Assembly (NCBI GenBank): GCA_963743705.1
Contig: CAVUQS010000002.1
Span: 1-64,000 of the forward strand
Origin: PALSA-243 sp963743705
GTDB taxonomy: Bacteria; Acidobacteriota; Terriglobia; Bryobacterales; Bryobacteraceae
Length of the DNA stretch: 64,000 nucleotides
Reading direction: 5' to 3'
A program made the translations under genes and the position numbers. The notes beneath the pieces are model-generated. The model was not told where the DNA came from. It saw only the letters and a program-made list of their open reading frames with translations, and searched no databases. Below are positions 30,019 through 37,773 of this stretch, piece by piece (positions within the stretch are counted from its first letter, which is position 1; each line of letters starts with the position of its first letter).

Positions 30019-31131
30019 ATGCCATTTACTAGTCGCGACCATCGCAAAACACCACTCGCAGTCAAGCTCAGCCTTGCGGTCTGTGTGTTACTCGGGATTC
30101 TCCTTTTCACACTCTCCGCGCTTAAGCTCGGCCAAAGCATCCAACCTAAAGGCTTTCTGCCGGATCTGGCAAAAGACGTTGGCATGGGCCTGCTGGTGTC
30201 CTCCATCGTCGGGGGGCTATTTGAGATTTATCGAAGCACGCGTCACGAGATCGAGACGATGAAAGATGTGATCGATTTCGTAATGGGCGACCGGATCACT
30301 CCAGCCATTTGGATGGAGCTTAAAGGGCTAATTGAGAAGAGGGAGGTCATTCGTCGAGATTTTCATCTCCGATTGGAATTCGAGCCGAGCACAGAGCTGG
30401 AGCCTCATCAGCGGATTCTTAAGGTCGATCTCGAGTATGACATAGAATCGCTGCTGGATGCTGGCGCGAGAGCTACAGTTCTCCACGAGCTTGATTATCA
30501 ATTCCAGAACCGTAAATTAGATCTGCCACGGTGGGATACTATTAGCATTCGACCTAACGAAGCTAGGGTTAAGCCAAGGGAAAAGCTGGACTTAAAAAAG
30601 GCGCGCCAGGAGATCGAAGTCAACCTGCCGCCACGACAATCCGGAGGGCCGCCAATTCGTGTCCGCACGGCGCGCCGTGAATTGGCAACTGTACCGGGAT
30701 CCTACAACCTCTACACACCAGAATTTACAAAGAAACTGCATGTCACAGTTAGCGGTTGTCCCGATAATGTCGAGACCCAGGTTTGGGTGGCACCTCACGG
30801 CGAAAATCGGGCCACCGCCGATACGAACAACGTCTGGTACTACGATCAACTTCTTTTCCCAGGACAGGGAATTGAGATTAAGTTTGTTGACAAGACCGCT
30901 GCACAAATGAATGGCGACAGTCAGGCTACGAAATCGGCGGCCGTCGGTATACGAGAACCCGCATGGCGCAGGCCGACGTCGACCGCGTGCAGGAGTTCCG
31001 CAAGTGCATCGAATGCTATCTTTGCCAGGATGTGTGCCACGTCTTGCGCGATCATCACATGCACGCCGAGTTCATCGGACCGCGGTTCCTGGTTTACGCT
31101 GCCGCGCTCGAAATGCACCCTCTCGATGTAG
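30019..31131 (+). CDS. Unknown two-TM protein, 3' end fused out of frame into an sdhB fragment
   Basis: ATG 30019 (MPFTSRDHRKTPLAVKLSLA); the frame extends upstream only to a TTG. Two membrane spans lie at about residues 14-35 (KLSLAVCVLLGILLFTLSAL) and 50-66 (VGMGLLVSSIVGGLFEIY). A charged helix follows (RSTRHEIETMKDVIDFVMGD), then a soluble beta-rich region (FHLRLEFEPSTELEPHQRIL, VSGCPDNVETQVWVAPHGEN) ending PGQGIEIKFVDKTA at about residue 300. Residues after about 314 are an out-of-frame reading of the duplicated sdhB piece, so the native stop has probably been lost at the 30960 junction. I recognise no family. The two-TM plus cytosolic-domain layout resembles membrane effectors of conflict systems, but no sensor gene is adjacent. 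Confidence 0.6.
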   Translation: MPFTSRDHRKTPLAVKLSLAVCVLLGILLFTLSALKLGQSIQPKGFLPDLAKDVGMGLLVSSIVGGLFEIYRSTRHEIETMKDVIDFVMGDRITPAIWMELKGLIEKREVIRRDFHLRLEFEPSTELEPHQRILKVDLEYDIESLLDAGARATVLHELDYQFQNRKLDLPRWDTISIRPNEARVKPREKLDLKKARQEIEVNLPPRQSGGPPIRVRTARRELATVPGSYNLYTPEFTKKLHVTVSGCPDNVETQVWVAPHGENRATADTNNVWYYDQLLFPGQGIEIKFVDKTAAQMNGDSQATKSAAVGIREPAWRRPTSTACRSSASASNAIFARMCATSCAIITCTPSSSDRGSWFTLPRSKCTLSM

Positions 31132-31316
31132 CGGACCGCGTCCCGGCTTTGCGCAAAGAGCATGGCATCGGGTTATGCAATATCACTAAGTGCTGCACCA
31201 AGGTCTGTCCGGAAGGCATTACCATCACCGATAACGCGATCATCCCGTTGAAGGAGCGCGTGGTGGATCGGTACTTCGATCCGCTGACCCGGTTATTCCG
31301 GATGTTCGGTGGATAA
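30961..31316 (+). pseudogene. Second copy of the 3' half of sdhB
   Basis: Encodes residues 134-251 of SdhB (MAQADVDRVQEFRKCIECYL ... FDPLTRLFRMFGG) with three substitutions (E to D, N to K, K to R). It retains all C-terminal cluster cysteines but lacks the [2Fe-2S] domain. The changes are mostly silent, so this sequence was under selection as a working sdhB before it arrived here. It can be translated from the internal ATG at 30963, but a half-SdhB is unlikely to function. Confidence 0.85.
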
Positions 31317-31476
31317 AGGCGACAGGCGAGCACACCCGTACCGGAACCCGCAATCTGCCCCTCCGTTACTTAACGCGCAAGCACAGTCTCTGTTCTTTGT
31401 GAGACTACGCAACGGAACAGTCCGCACACATCCTCCCCGGTTACCATAAAGCCGAGTATCTTATCGGAGGTTAGTC

Positions 31477-31692
31477 ATGGCAACTGGAAAACATTATTTT
31501 GTGGAGCAGACGGCGGATCACCGCTTTGCGGTACGCGCGAAAGGGTCGCAGCGAGCCAGCGACATCCTGAACACGCAAGCGGCCGCGATCCGGCGCGTGG
31601 CGGAATTGAATCCGCATGACCACCCGGGCGTGGAACGAGTGCGCACAACATCCACCGGCACTAAAGCCAAGTGGCGCACGTCGCGCGCGTAA
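31477..31692 (+). CDS. DUF2188 family protein
   Basis: 71 residues with a strong ribosome site (ggaggt, 31466-31471). The pattern KHYFVEQTADHRFAVRAKGS, RASDILNTQAAAIRRVAELN, GVERVRTTSTGTKAKWRTS is the DUF2188 fold (a small beta-alpha domain, often in pairs). Cytosolic, with unknown role. Confidence 0.8.
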   Translation: MATGKHYFVEQTADHRFAVRAKGSQRASDILNTQAAAIRRVAELNPHDHPGVERVRTTSTGTKAKWRTSRA

Positions 31693-31701
31693 GTGGAAAC
31701 G

Positions 31702-32628
31702 CTATTTCGCGAAGCCTAACTCGCGCAAGCTAGCCGCGGGCTCGCTGTCTTCCTCAAACTTAGTCAGCGCAGCCCGCTCATGACCGTTTTCGAGGGCCAC
31801 GGCCGCCGGGGCGGCGGTGTAGGGGAACACGGCTTTCAGCTTGTCATGATCCAAGGTCAAGTCGGCCTTCAGTCCGGTTTCGTTGAGAAACATGGCGGCG
31901 AAGCGGGGCATAGCCACGGGAATCGCCACGACTTTGGTCGCGCCCCAATCGAGCTGCGCCATTTTCTTGGCCGCTTTGAAGCAATGCTCGCACTCGGGGT
32001 CGAAATAGAAGAGCAGAATTTTTCCGTGTTGCAGGGAATACGCGGCGCCGTTGACCTGCACGGTGTCCGGCGCTTTGGTTCCCGAGAGCCGCGTGGCCGC
32101 TGCGCCGTAGGAGAGCAGCGCGTAGACCACCACCACGCCGAGAATCAGCGCCGCGACACGCAATCCGTGCACCGGCTTGGCCCACACCCACGCCAACCCC
32201 GCCAATGCCAGCAGCAGGCCATCGCCGGCGAAAAATGCCGGACCCACCACGCGCTTCACCCACGGAAAACAACTACATTCCGCGCCGCGCAGCGCCTGAT
32301 AATTGGCCGCGAAGTAGATCATGAAGACGGCCAGCAGCAGCGCGATCACCATCGCGCCTAAGCGGCGCAATCGGGGCGTGAGAATCATGGCGGCGCCCAC
32401 GGTTTCGGCAATGCCGACTACCAGCGCCGCGGCCAAGCTCAAATTTTCGGGGACTTTCATTTCCGAGATGCGCACCGCCCAGTCGAGCGGGTAGGTGATC
32501 TTCCAAATCCCGGAAACCGCGAAGAGGGCCGCGAGAACCAAAGCGGCAAGCCAGCTTGCCGCGGACTTCCAACCCGGCAGGTCGAGCGAAGCAAGCTCCG
32601 CCCGCGGCCGGGCCATACTGTCGTCCAT
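31702..32628 (-). CDS. MauE/DoxX membrane protein fused to a thioredoxin-like domain
   Basis: 308 residues. The N-terminal 175 residues have four to five membrane spans with GIWKITYPLDWAVRI and a CSC pair (C118, C120, in ECSCFPW) as in MauE-like and DoxX/VKOR-like redox membrane proteins. The C-terminal domain has LLFYFDPECEHCFKAAKKMA, a CxxC site (C213, C216) after a beta strand, as in thioredoxin folds. Such fusions pass electrons between membrane quinone and periplasmic thiols. It faces the DUF2188 gene and is divergent from the 32712 gene. Confidence 0.8.
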   Translation of the reverse strand: MDDSMARPRAELASLDLPGWKSAASWLAALVLAALFAVSGIWKITYPLDWAVRISEMKVPENLSLAAALVVGIAETVGAAMILTPRLRRLGAMVIALLLAVFMIYFAANYQALRGAECSCFPWVKRVVGPAFFAGDGLLLALAGLAWVWAKPVHGLRVAALILGVVVVYALLSYGAAATRLSGTKAPDTVQVNGAAYSLQHGKILLFYFDPECEHCFKAAKKMAQLDWGATKVVAIPVAMPRFAAMFLNETGLKADLTLDHDKLKAVFPYTAAPAAVALENGHERAALTKFEEDSEPAASLRELGFAK

Positions 32629-32711
32629 ATCAGTAAATTCTAGCGTTTTTGAGGCGCGTTAAAACCGCGGGGCCCCGCTCGGCGTGTGCCATACTTGATC
32701 TATCGCCTGTA

Positions 32712-33197
32712 ATGCAGTTCCTTGCAATCCTCCTGCTTTCGAGTTTCCTGAGCAGCGCGCCAGCTATCAATCGCACCGACCGTATTCCACCGCACGACTG
32801 GCGTTTCATCGACCTGCCGCCTGACGCCGCGCTGGCAACGGTGAAAGCCGCGTTCGTAGTGGAATCGGGACCGCCCGTGCGCGTGACCCTGCTCGAGAAA
32901 TCGCAAACCGAACGCTGGGTGCAGGGGAGGTCGCATTACCCGCTACGAATCACGATGCCGGCGTTCAGCGGCTCGCTGCAGATGCGAACCGTTCGGCCGG
33001 GCGATTACGCCGTCGCTATCGAAAACCACGATCCCGGGCAGGCGGCGGTCGTGCACCTGGTGGTGGCGCTCGATGTAGGAAAGGCGACCGAGTCTTCGCG
33101 CCAGCGCCGGCTCACGGTGATCGCGATCAGCTTCAGCGTGTTCTTCGGAATCGTGACGCTATCGGCCGCCAAACTCTGGCGGGCGGCTAAGAGTTGA
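32712..33197 (+). CDS. Exported membrane-anchored protein of unknown function
   Basis: 161 residues from ATG 32712 (MQFLAILLLSSFLSSAPAI, signal peptide). A beta-rich extracytoplasmic domain follows (VRVTLLEKSQTERWVQGRSH, GDYAVAIENHDPGQAAVVHL) and a C-terminal membrane span (LTVIAISFSVFFGIVTLSAA). It looks like a small emp24/GOLD-like beta-sandwich with one anchor, but this is only a resemblance. Ends convergent with hemL, overlapping it by 11 bp. Confidence 0.6.
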   Translation: MQFLAILLLSSFLSSAPAINRTDRIPPHDWRFIDLPPDAALATVKAAFVVESGPPVRVTLLEKSQTERWVQGRSHYPLRITMPAFSGSLQMRTVRPGDYAVAIENHDPGQAAVVHLVVALDVGKATESSRQRRLTVIAISFSVFFGIVTLSAAKLWRAAKS

Positions 33198-34467
33198 AGG
33201 ATTCGTTGGCCGCGGCGATGGTCTCTTCGATGTCGCGGCCGGTGTGCGCGGCCGAGACGAACGCAGCTTCGAACTGCGACGGCGCCAGATAGACGCCGCG
33301 CTCCAGCATGGCGCGGAAAAAGCGCCCGAAGCGCGCGGTATCGCTGCGCTTGGCCGAAGCGTAATCCGTCACCGGGCCATCCGTGAAGAAGAACGTGAAC
33401 ATCGAGCCCACGCGGTTCACGGTGACGCCCGCGGGCACGGCCGCGCAAAGATGCGCCGCGTGCGCCTCGAGCTGATCGTAAATGCCCGGATTGTGTTTCA
33501 AATGCCGCAGCATCGCAATACCCGCAGCCACAGCCAGCGGATTCCCCGAAAGCGTTCCCGCCTGATAAACCGGGCCCAGGGGTGCGATCAGTTGCATGAT
33601 CTCCTTGCGGCCGCCGTACGCGCCCACCGGCAATCCGCCGCCGATCACTTTGCCTAGCGTAGTGAGATCGGGTGTGATGCCGTAAAGCTGCTGCGCGCCG
33701 CCGAAGGCCACGCGGAAGCCGGTCATCACTTCATCGAAAATCAGCAGTGCGCCGGCGCGGCGCGTGACTTCACGCAGCGTCTCCAGAAACCCTGCGGCCG
33801 GCGGCACGCAGCCCATGTTGCCCGCGACGGGTTCGACAATCACGGCCGCGATGCGGTCGCCATGCGCATGGAACGCCGCCTCCACCGCTTGCGCCGAGTT
33901 GAACGGCAGTGAGAGCGTGGTGTCGCAGAAGCTTTGCGGAACGCCGCGCGTGTCCGCAATCCCGAGCGTCGCCACTCCCGAACCGGCCTGCACCAGCAAA
34001 GAATCGACATGACCGTGGTAGCAGCCGTCGAACTTGACGATGAGATCGCGCCCGGTGAAGCCGCGCGCCAGGCGGACGGCGGACATGGTGGCTTCGGTGC
34101 CCGAGTTCACCAGCCGCACCATTTCGATAGAAGGCACGGCCTCGCAGATTGCCTCCGCCAGATCGATCTCCTGGGCTGTTGGCGCGCCGAAGCTGGTGCC
34201 GATCTCGAGCGCGATATCGAGCGCGGCCACGATTTCCGGATGCCGGTGTCCTAAAAGCAGCGGGCCCCAGGAGCCGACGTAATCAATGTATTCATTGCCA
34301 TCGACGTCGAACAGGCGCGAGCCCTGCCCCTGCGCGATGAACGGCGGCGTGCCGCCCACGCTGCGAAACGCGCGCACAGGCGAATTCACGCCGCCCGGAA
34401 TTCGCTGTTGGGCGCGCTCAAACAACGCTTCGGATTTGGTCAACTTTCTGCTTTCCTCGGGACCCAT
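33187..34467 (-). CDS. hemL: Glutamate-1-semialdehyde 2,1-aminomutase
   Basis: 426 residues, full length. PLP lysine is in TTLGKVIGGGLPVGAYGG; other signatures are GGVNSPVRAFRSVGG near the N-terminus, NSGTEATMSAVRLARGFTGR, and FDEVMTGFRVAFGGAQ. Converts glutamate-1-semialdehyde into 5-aminolevulinate for tetrapyrrole synthesis. Its start overlaps the end of the upstream FAD reductase by 28 bp, so the two are likely cotranscribed. Confidence 0.95.
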   Translation of the reverse strand: MGPEESRKLTKSEALFERAQQRIPGGVNSPVRAFRSVGGTPPFIAQGQGSRLFDVDGNEYIDYVGSWGPLLLGHRHPEIVAALDIALEIGTSFGAPTAQEIDLAEAICEAVPSIEMVRLVNSGTEATMSAVRLARGFTGRDLIVKFDGCYHGHVDSLLVQAGSGVATLGIADTRGVPQSFCDTTLSLPFNSAQAVEAAFHAHGDRIAAVIVEPVAGNMGCVPPAAGFLETLREVTRRAGALLIFDEVMTGFRVAFGGAQQLYGITPDLTTLGKVIGGGLPVGAYGGRKEIMQLIAPLGPVYQAGTLSGNPLAVAAGIAMLRHLKHNPGIYDQLEAHAAHLCAAVPAGVTVNRVGSMFTFFFTDGPVTDYASAKRSDTARFGRFFRAMLERGVYLAPSQFEAAFVSAAHTGRDIEETIAAANESFNS

Positions 34468-35621
34468 CGGCTTAACCCCAGGCTCATACCGATATCGTAT
34501 AGGCTGCCGTTCAGATTGTTCAGCAACCGGCGCTTCAACTGCGAATACGGCTGCTTGCCCGCGAACAGATCCTGCATGACCGCCGAAAAACGCGGGCTGC
34601 GGCGCGTGAACTGCACCATGCGCGCCGGGACGGAGCCGAACATGAACCTACCCTGAAAAACTTTCTTCGCCAGGCGCGAGCCAAATTCCAGGTCGTTGGT
34701 GAAATCGCGGAAGAGAAGCTTCTTGTACTGCGTCACTTTTTCCGCGATGCCGGTCACTTCGGAAAGCAGCGCGCGCGCCGCCAGGTCGGCGGAGCGAATC
34801 GCGTAATAAAGACCTTCGCCGGTGATCGGATCCACCAGCCCGGCGGCGTCGCCCACGGCCATCCATCCCTCGCCGGCCACGCGATTCTTGCGCCATGCGC
34901 CGGTTTCGAGCGACGGCAACAGGTGGCTATAAAAGGGCGAGCCCTTCCACGCCATCCCGCGTTCGTTCATGTAATGTTCGAGCCTGAGCCGCAGGGAGCT
35001 GGCCGGTTCACCCTTGCCGCAAATGCCCACCGACATGTGCCCGCAGCGCGGGAAAATCCAGATGTAGCCTTCGAGCTTGGGCAGAAATTGAATATCGATG
35101 CGCGTCTGCTCGCCCTGCACGTAGTAGCCGAGCGCGGGCATGGCGTCGGTAGCACTGAGCTGCGTACCCACGTCGCGCAGCGGATTGCGCGCGCCCGTAG
35201 CCACGATGCAAAAATCGGCTTCCGCGATCCCGGATTTCGTGCGCAACAGCCAACCCGCGCCGCTGCGTTCCATTTCCAAGACGCGCGCCTTTTCGAGCTG
35301 CGCTCCGGCCTTCTCGGCGCGGTCGAGCAACATGCGGTTCAACTCGATGCGCGAATAAATCAGCAGCGGATCGTCCAGGCGCAGGCTGGCTTCGCCGGCA
35401 TTCGGCGCCGCGAGAACGCTTTCGGTGACGAAGCGTTTCGGCGTTGGATTATCGATTAGAAACGGATACTGGCTATAGGCTTTGTACGTCAAGCCGCCGC
35501 CGCAAGGCTTCTCCCACGCCATCTTTTCGTCGAACACGCTCACGCGTAAACCGGCCGACGCCAACTGTTCAGCGGCGAAGGCTCCGGCGGGACCGCCGCC
35601 CAGAACCGCGACAGTCTTCAT
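34440..35621 (-). CDS. Geranylgeranyl-reductase-family FAD oxidoreductase
   Basis: 393 residues. The N-terminal FAD site VAVLGGGPAGAFAAEQLASA is followed by a CGGG motif (PCGGGLTYKA), by RIELNRMLLDRA, and by GWMAVGDAAGLVDPITGEGL. That is the DGDA-like motif of the GGR/p-hydroxybenzoate hydroxylase group. Relatives reduce isoprenoid double bonds in lipids, menaquinone tails or chlorophyll. Lying between hemL and a lipoprotein gene, it could act on quinone or an archaeol-like lipid; the substrate is unknown. Confidence 0.8.
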   Translation of the reverse strand: MKTVAVLGGGPAGAFAAEQLASAGLRVSVFDEKMAWEKPCGGGLTYKAYSQYPFLIDNPTPKRFVTESVLAAPNAGEASLRLDDPLLIYSRIELNRMLLDRAEKAGAQLEKARVLEMERSGAGWLLRTKSGIAEADFCIVATGARNPLRDVGTQLSATDAMPALGYYVQGEQTRIDIQFLPKLEGYIWIFPRCGHMSVGICGKGEPASSLRLRLEHYMNERGMAWKGSPFYSHLLPSLETGAWRKNRVAGEGWMAVGDAAGLVDPITGEGLYYAIRSADLAARALLSEVTGIAEKVTQYKKLLFRDFTNDLEFGSRLAKKVFQGRFMFGSVPARMVQFTRRSPRFSAVMQDLFAGKQPYSQLKRRLLNNLNGSLYDIGMSLGLSRWVPRKAES

Positions 35622-36046
35622 TGTTTGCCGCCTGCTGGCGGAAGATCCTGCGGCGAAGGCATCTTGCCGGCGCCACCATCGGCCGGCATGGGGCCAGCGT
35701 GCGGATTCGCAGAACCGGGCATCACAGCGCCGCCATGCCCGCCGGTGGAATCGGCGTGGCTCACCACCACCCAGCGGCCATCGCGCGCTTCCAGGCCGTA
35801 GCTCATCTTCATGCCCGTGTCGTGCGTGGCGCCTTTGGGCCGGATCTCGACTTGCGCGTCAGCTTTATTGCCGTGGAATTCGACGTTGGTGACGTCGACA
35901 TCCATCGTCTCGGGGGTGAAGCCCGTGGCTTTCAGACGATCCCAAATGCCGCGTTGCACGGCTTCTTTGTTTTCCATGGCGCTATGGCACCCAGCCAGCG
36001 CCAGGAGGGCGGCTGCCAGCAGCAGCCGCTTTATGGGAATTTGCAC
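35618..36046 (-). CDS. Lipoprotein of unknown function
   Basis: 142 residues with a lipobox (LLALAGC, C20). The mature part has an alpha/beta domain (VDVTNVEFHGNKADAQVEIR, KMSYGLEARDGRWVVVSHAD) similar to small periplasmic proteins of the nuclear-transport-factor-like type. A Pro/Gly-rich tail follows. Its stop overlaps the start of the FAD reductase (35618-35621). Confidence 0.75.
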   Translation of the reverse strand: MQIPIKRLLLAAALLALAGCHSAMENKEAVQRGIWDRLKATGFTPETMDVDVTNVEFHGNKADAQVEIRPKGATHDTGMKMSYGLEARDGRWVVVSHADSTGGHGGAVMPGSANPHAGPMPADGGAGKMPSPQDLPPAGGKQ

Positions 36047-36067
36047 TCCTCGATTATAACCGGCCCT

Positions 36068-36691
36068 TTACGAGCCTTCTCCGGTTGTGTCCACGTAATC
36101 GTCCATCATCATGCTGCCGCCAGTAGCAGTGCGCACGCGGGGCGCCGGCTTGTCGGAGTTCGCGAAATCGCCGGCCTTTTCGCTGGCCGAGGCGATGTCC
36201 TGCCCGCCGGCGTTTTCCAGGATCTCCTTACCGCGCTTCACCCAATCCGAGTTATCGCAGTGCACGGAGAGCAGCACGCCGCCTTCGCGGATGCGTCCTT
36301 CGTAGCGCTTGGCTTCGTATTCCGGGATGCCCATCCCCGCCAACGCGCCGACAATACCGCCCAAAGCCCCAACCGCACCCGCACCTGCCAATGCGGCCAC
36401 AATGGGTCCTGCCGCGATGAAAGGCCCCAAGCCTGGGATCACCAGCGCGCCGATGCCTGTGAGCCAACCCAGGACACCCCCGGCGATGCCGCCGGCTACC
36501 ACGCCGGTGGTCACGCCTTCGGGCGCCTTGGTATTTTTTTCGTGGGCAAAATCCTTGGTGCCCTGGTTGTCCGGGAATAAAACGGAGATGTCCGTGCCTC
36601 GGAACCCTGCCATCCGCAGATGATCCACCGCCTCCTCGACCGCCAGACGGTCTGGATAAATGCCGAATACTGCTGTGTTTTTGCCTGACAT
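36068..36691 (-). CDS. General-stress/glycine-zipper protein
   Basis: 207 residues. The N-terminal domain (AVFGIYPDRLAVEEAVDHLR ... DISVLFPDN) resembles the GSP17M/YflT-like alpha/beta domain. It is followed by a long glycine-zipper hairpin (GVVAGGIAGGVLGWLTGIGA, VAALAGAGAVGALGGIVGAL) suited to membrane insertion, then EYEAKRYEGRIREGGVLLSV. Similar proteins are induced by stress. No partner is visible. Confidence 0.75.
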   Translation of the reverse strand: MSGKNTAVFGIYPDRLAVEEAVDHLRMAGFRGTDISVLFPDNQGTKDFAHEKNTKAPEGVTTGVVAGGIAGGVLGWLTGIGALVIPGLGPFIAAGPIVAALAGAGAVGALGGIVGALAGMGIPEYEAKRYEGRIREGGVLLSVHCDNSDWVKRGKEILENAGGQDIASASEKAGDFANSDKPAPRVRTATGGSMMMDDYVDTTGEGS

Positions 36692-36851
36692 GATTGCGCT
36701 CCTGTTCGTCTGAACGGCCCCTCGCGCTGCCTCCGCGCTGTCCGTTTGATCGCAGAGATTGCACGAACGTTGCCACCTACGCCGGACGCCGGATTGGTCC
36801 GTGCTTTTTCAGACTTAACGGGATTAGACTGTTTTAGAGGAAATCTCGCAA

Positions 36852-37766
36852 ATGAAATCTATGGCCCGATCCACACGACGAACTTTTTTGGGCGCCGCCG
36901 GGGCTACCGGCCTGGGCGCGCTCTATACGGGCGCGGCCGAAGCGGCGATCGTGCCCGAGCCTTGGGGCATCAAGCTCGGCCTGGCGACGTATACGTTCCG
37001 GCATTTCGAGCGCGCCAAGACCATCGAAATGATCAAGGCCGTAAAAACGCCGTGGATCAGCATCAAGGCCGATGTGCCAGGCAAAGCCGGCGCCAATCAA
37101 CATCTCCCGGGGCTGCCCGCCGATGGAGGCGCGCCGCTTTCACCCGATGCTGCCGCGATGATCCGCACCGCGCGCCTCGAATATGAATCCGCCGGTCTGA
37201 AGATTACGAGCTCGGGCAACGTCGGCATGACGAAAGCGAAGTCGGTGGAGGATCTGCGGCCGACTTTCGAGTGGGCCAAGCTCGCCGGCCTTCCGATGCT
37301 GGTCTGCGCGCCCACGCACGAGAACATCAAGTTCGTGGAGGCGCTCGTCAAGGAGTACAACATCCGCATCGCGATTCACAACCACGGGCCGGAAGACCAC
37401 AATTTCCCCACGCCGGAATCGGTGTTGGACGTGGTGCGCAAGCTGGACGCGCGTTGCGGTCTTTGCATGGATGTCGGACATTCCGAGCGCACCGGAATCG
37501 ATGTGGTGAAGACCATCGCCGATGCCGGCGACCGTCTGTTCGATATGCATGTCAAAGATCTGACGGATTTCACGAGCCGCGAAAGCCAGGTGGATGTGGG
37601 CGACGGCAAAATCCCCTTCCCCCAGATTTTCAAGCAGCTAAAAAAGATGAACTACAAAGGCTGCGTGAACCTGGAGTACGAGATTCACGAAGACGATCCG
37701 ATGCCCGGCGTACAGCGCTCCTTCAGCTATATGCGCGGCGTGCTGGCGGCGTTGGAAGGGGCGTAG
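36852..37766 (+). CDS. Tat-exported sugar phosphate isomerase/epimerase-like TIM barrel
   Basis: 304 residues. The twin-arginine signal STRRTFLGAAGATGLGALYT starts at about residue 7. The AP-endonuclease-2/xylose-isomerase-like barrel shows metal ligands in IAIHNHGPEDHNFP (H), LCMDVGHSERTGID (D, H), FDMHVKDLTDF (H) and VNLEYEIHEDD (E). Acidobacteriota and Planctomycetes hold many such exported forms. Probably a keto-sugar isomerase or 3-keto-glycoside enzyme in the periplasm. Confidence 0.85.
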   Translation: MKSMARSTRRTFLGAAGATGLGALYTGAAEAAIVPEPWGIKLGLATYTFRHFERAKTIEMIKAVKTPWISIKADVPGKAGANQHLPGLPADGGAPLSPDAAAMIRTARLEYESAGLKITSSGNVGMTKAKSVEDLRPTFEWAKLAGLPMLVCAPTHENIKFVEALVKEYNIRIAIHNHGPEDHNFPTPESVLDVVRKLDARCGLCMDVGHSERTGIDVVKTIADAGDRLFDMHVKDLTDFTSRESQVDVGDGKIPFPQIFKQLKKMNYKGCVNLEYEIHEDDPMPGVQRSFSYMRGVLAALEGA

Positions 37767-37773
37767 CTATTTC

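Noticed and set aside
30963..31316. A functional short SdhB-like ferredoxin from the internal ATG
   Set aside because: It lacks the [2Fe-2S] domain and has no convincing ribosome site; better seen as a recombination remnant.
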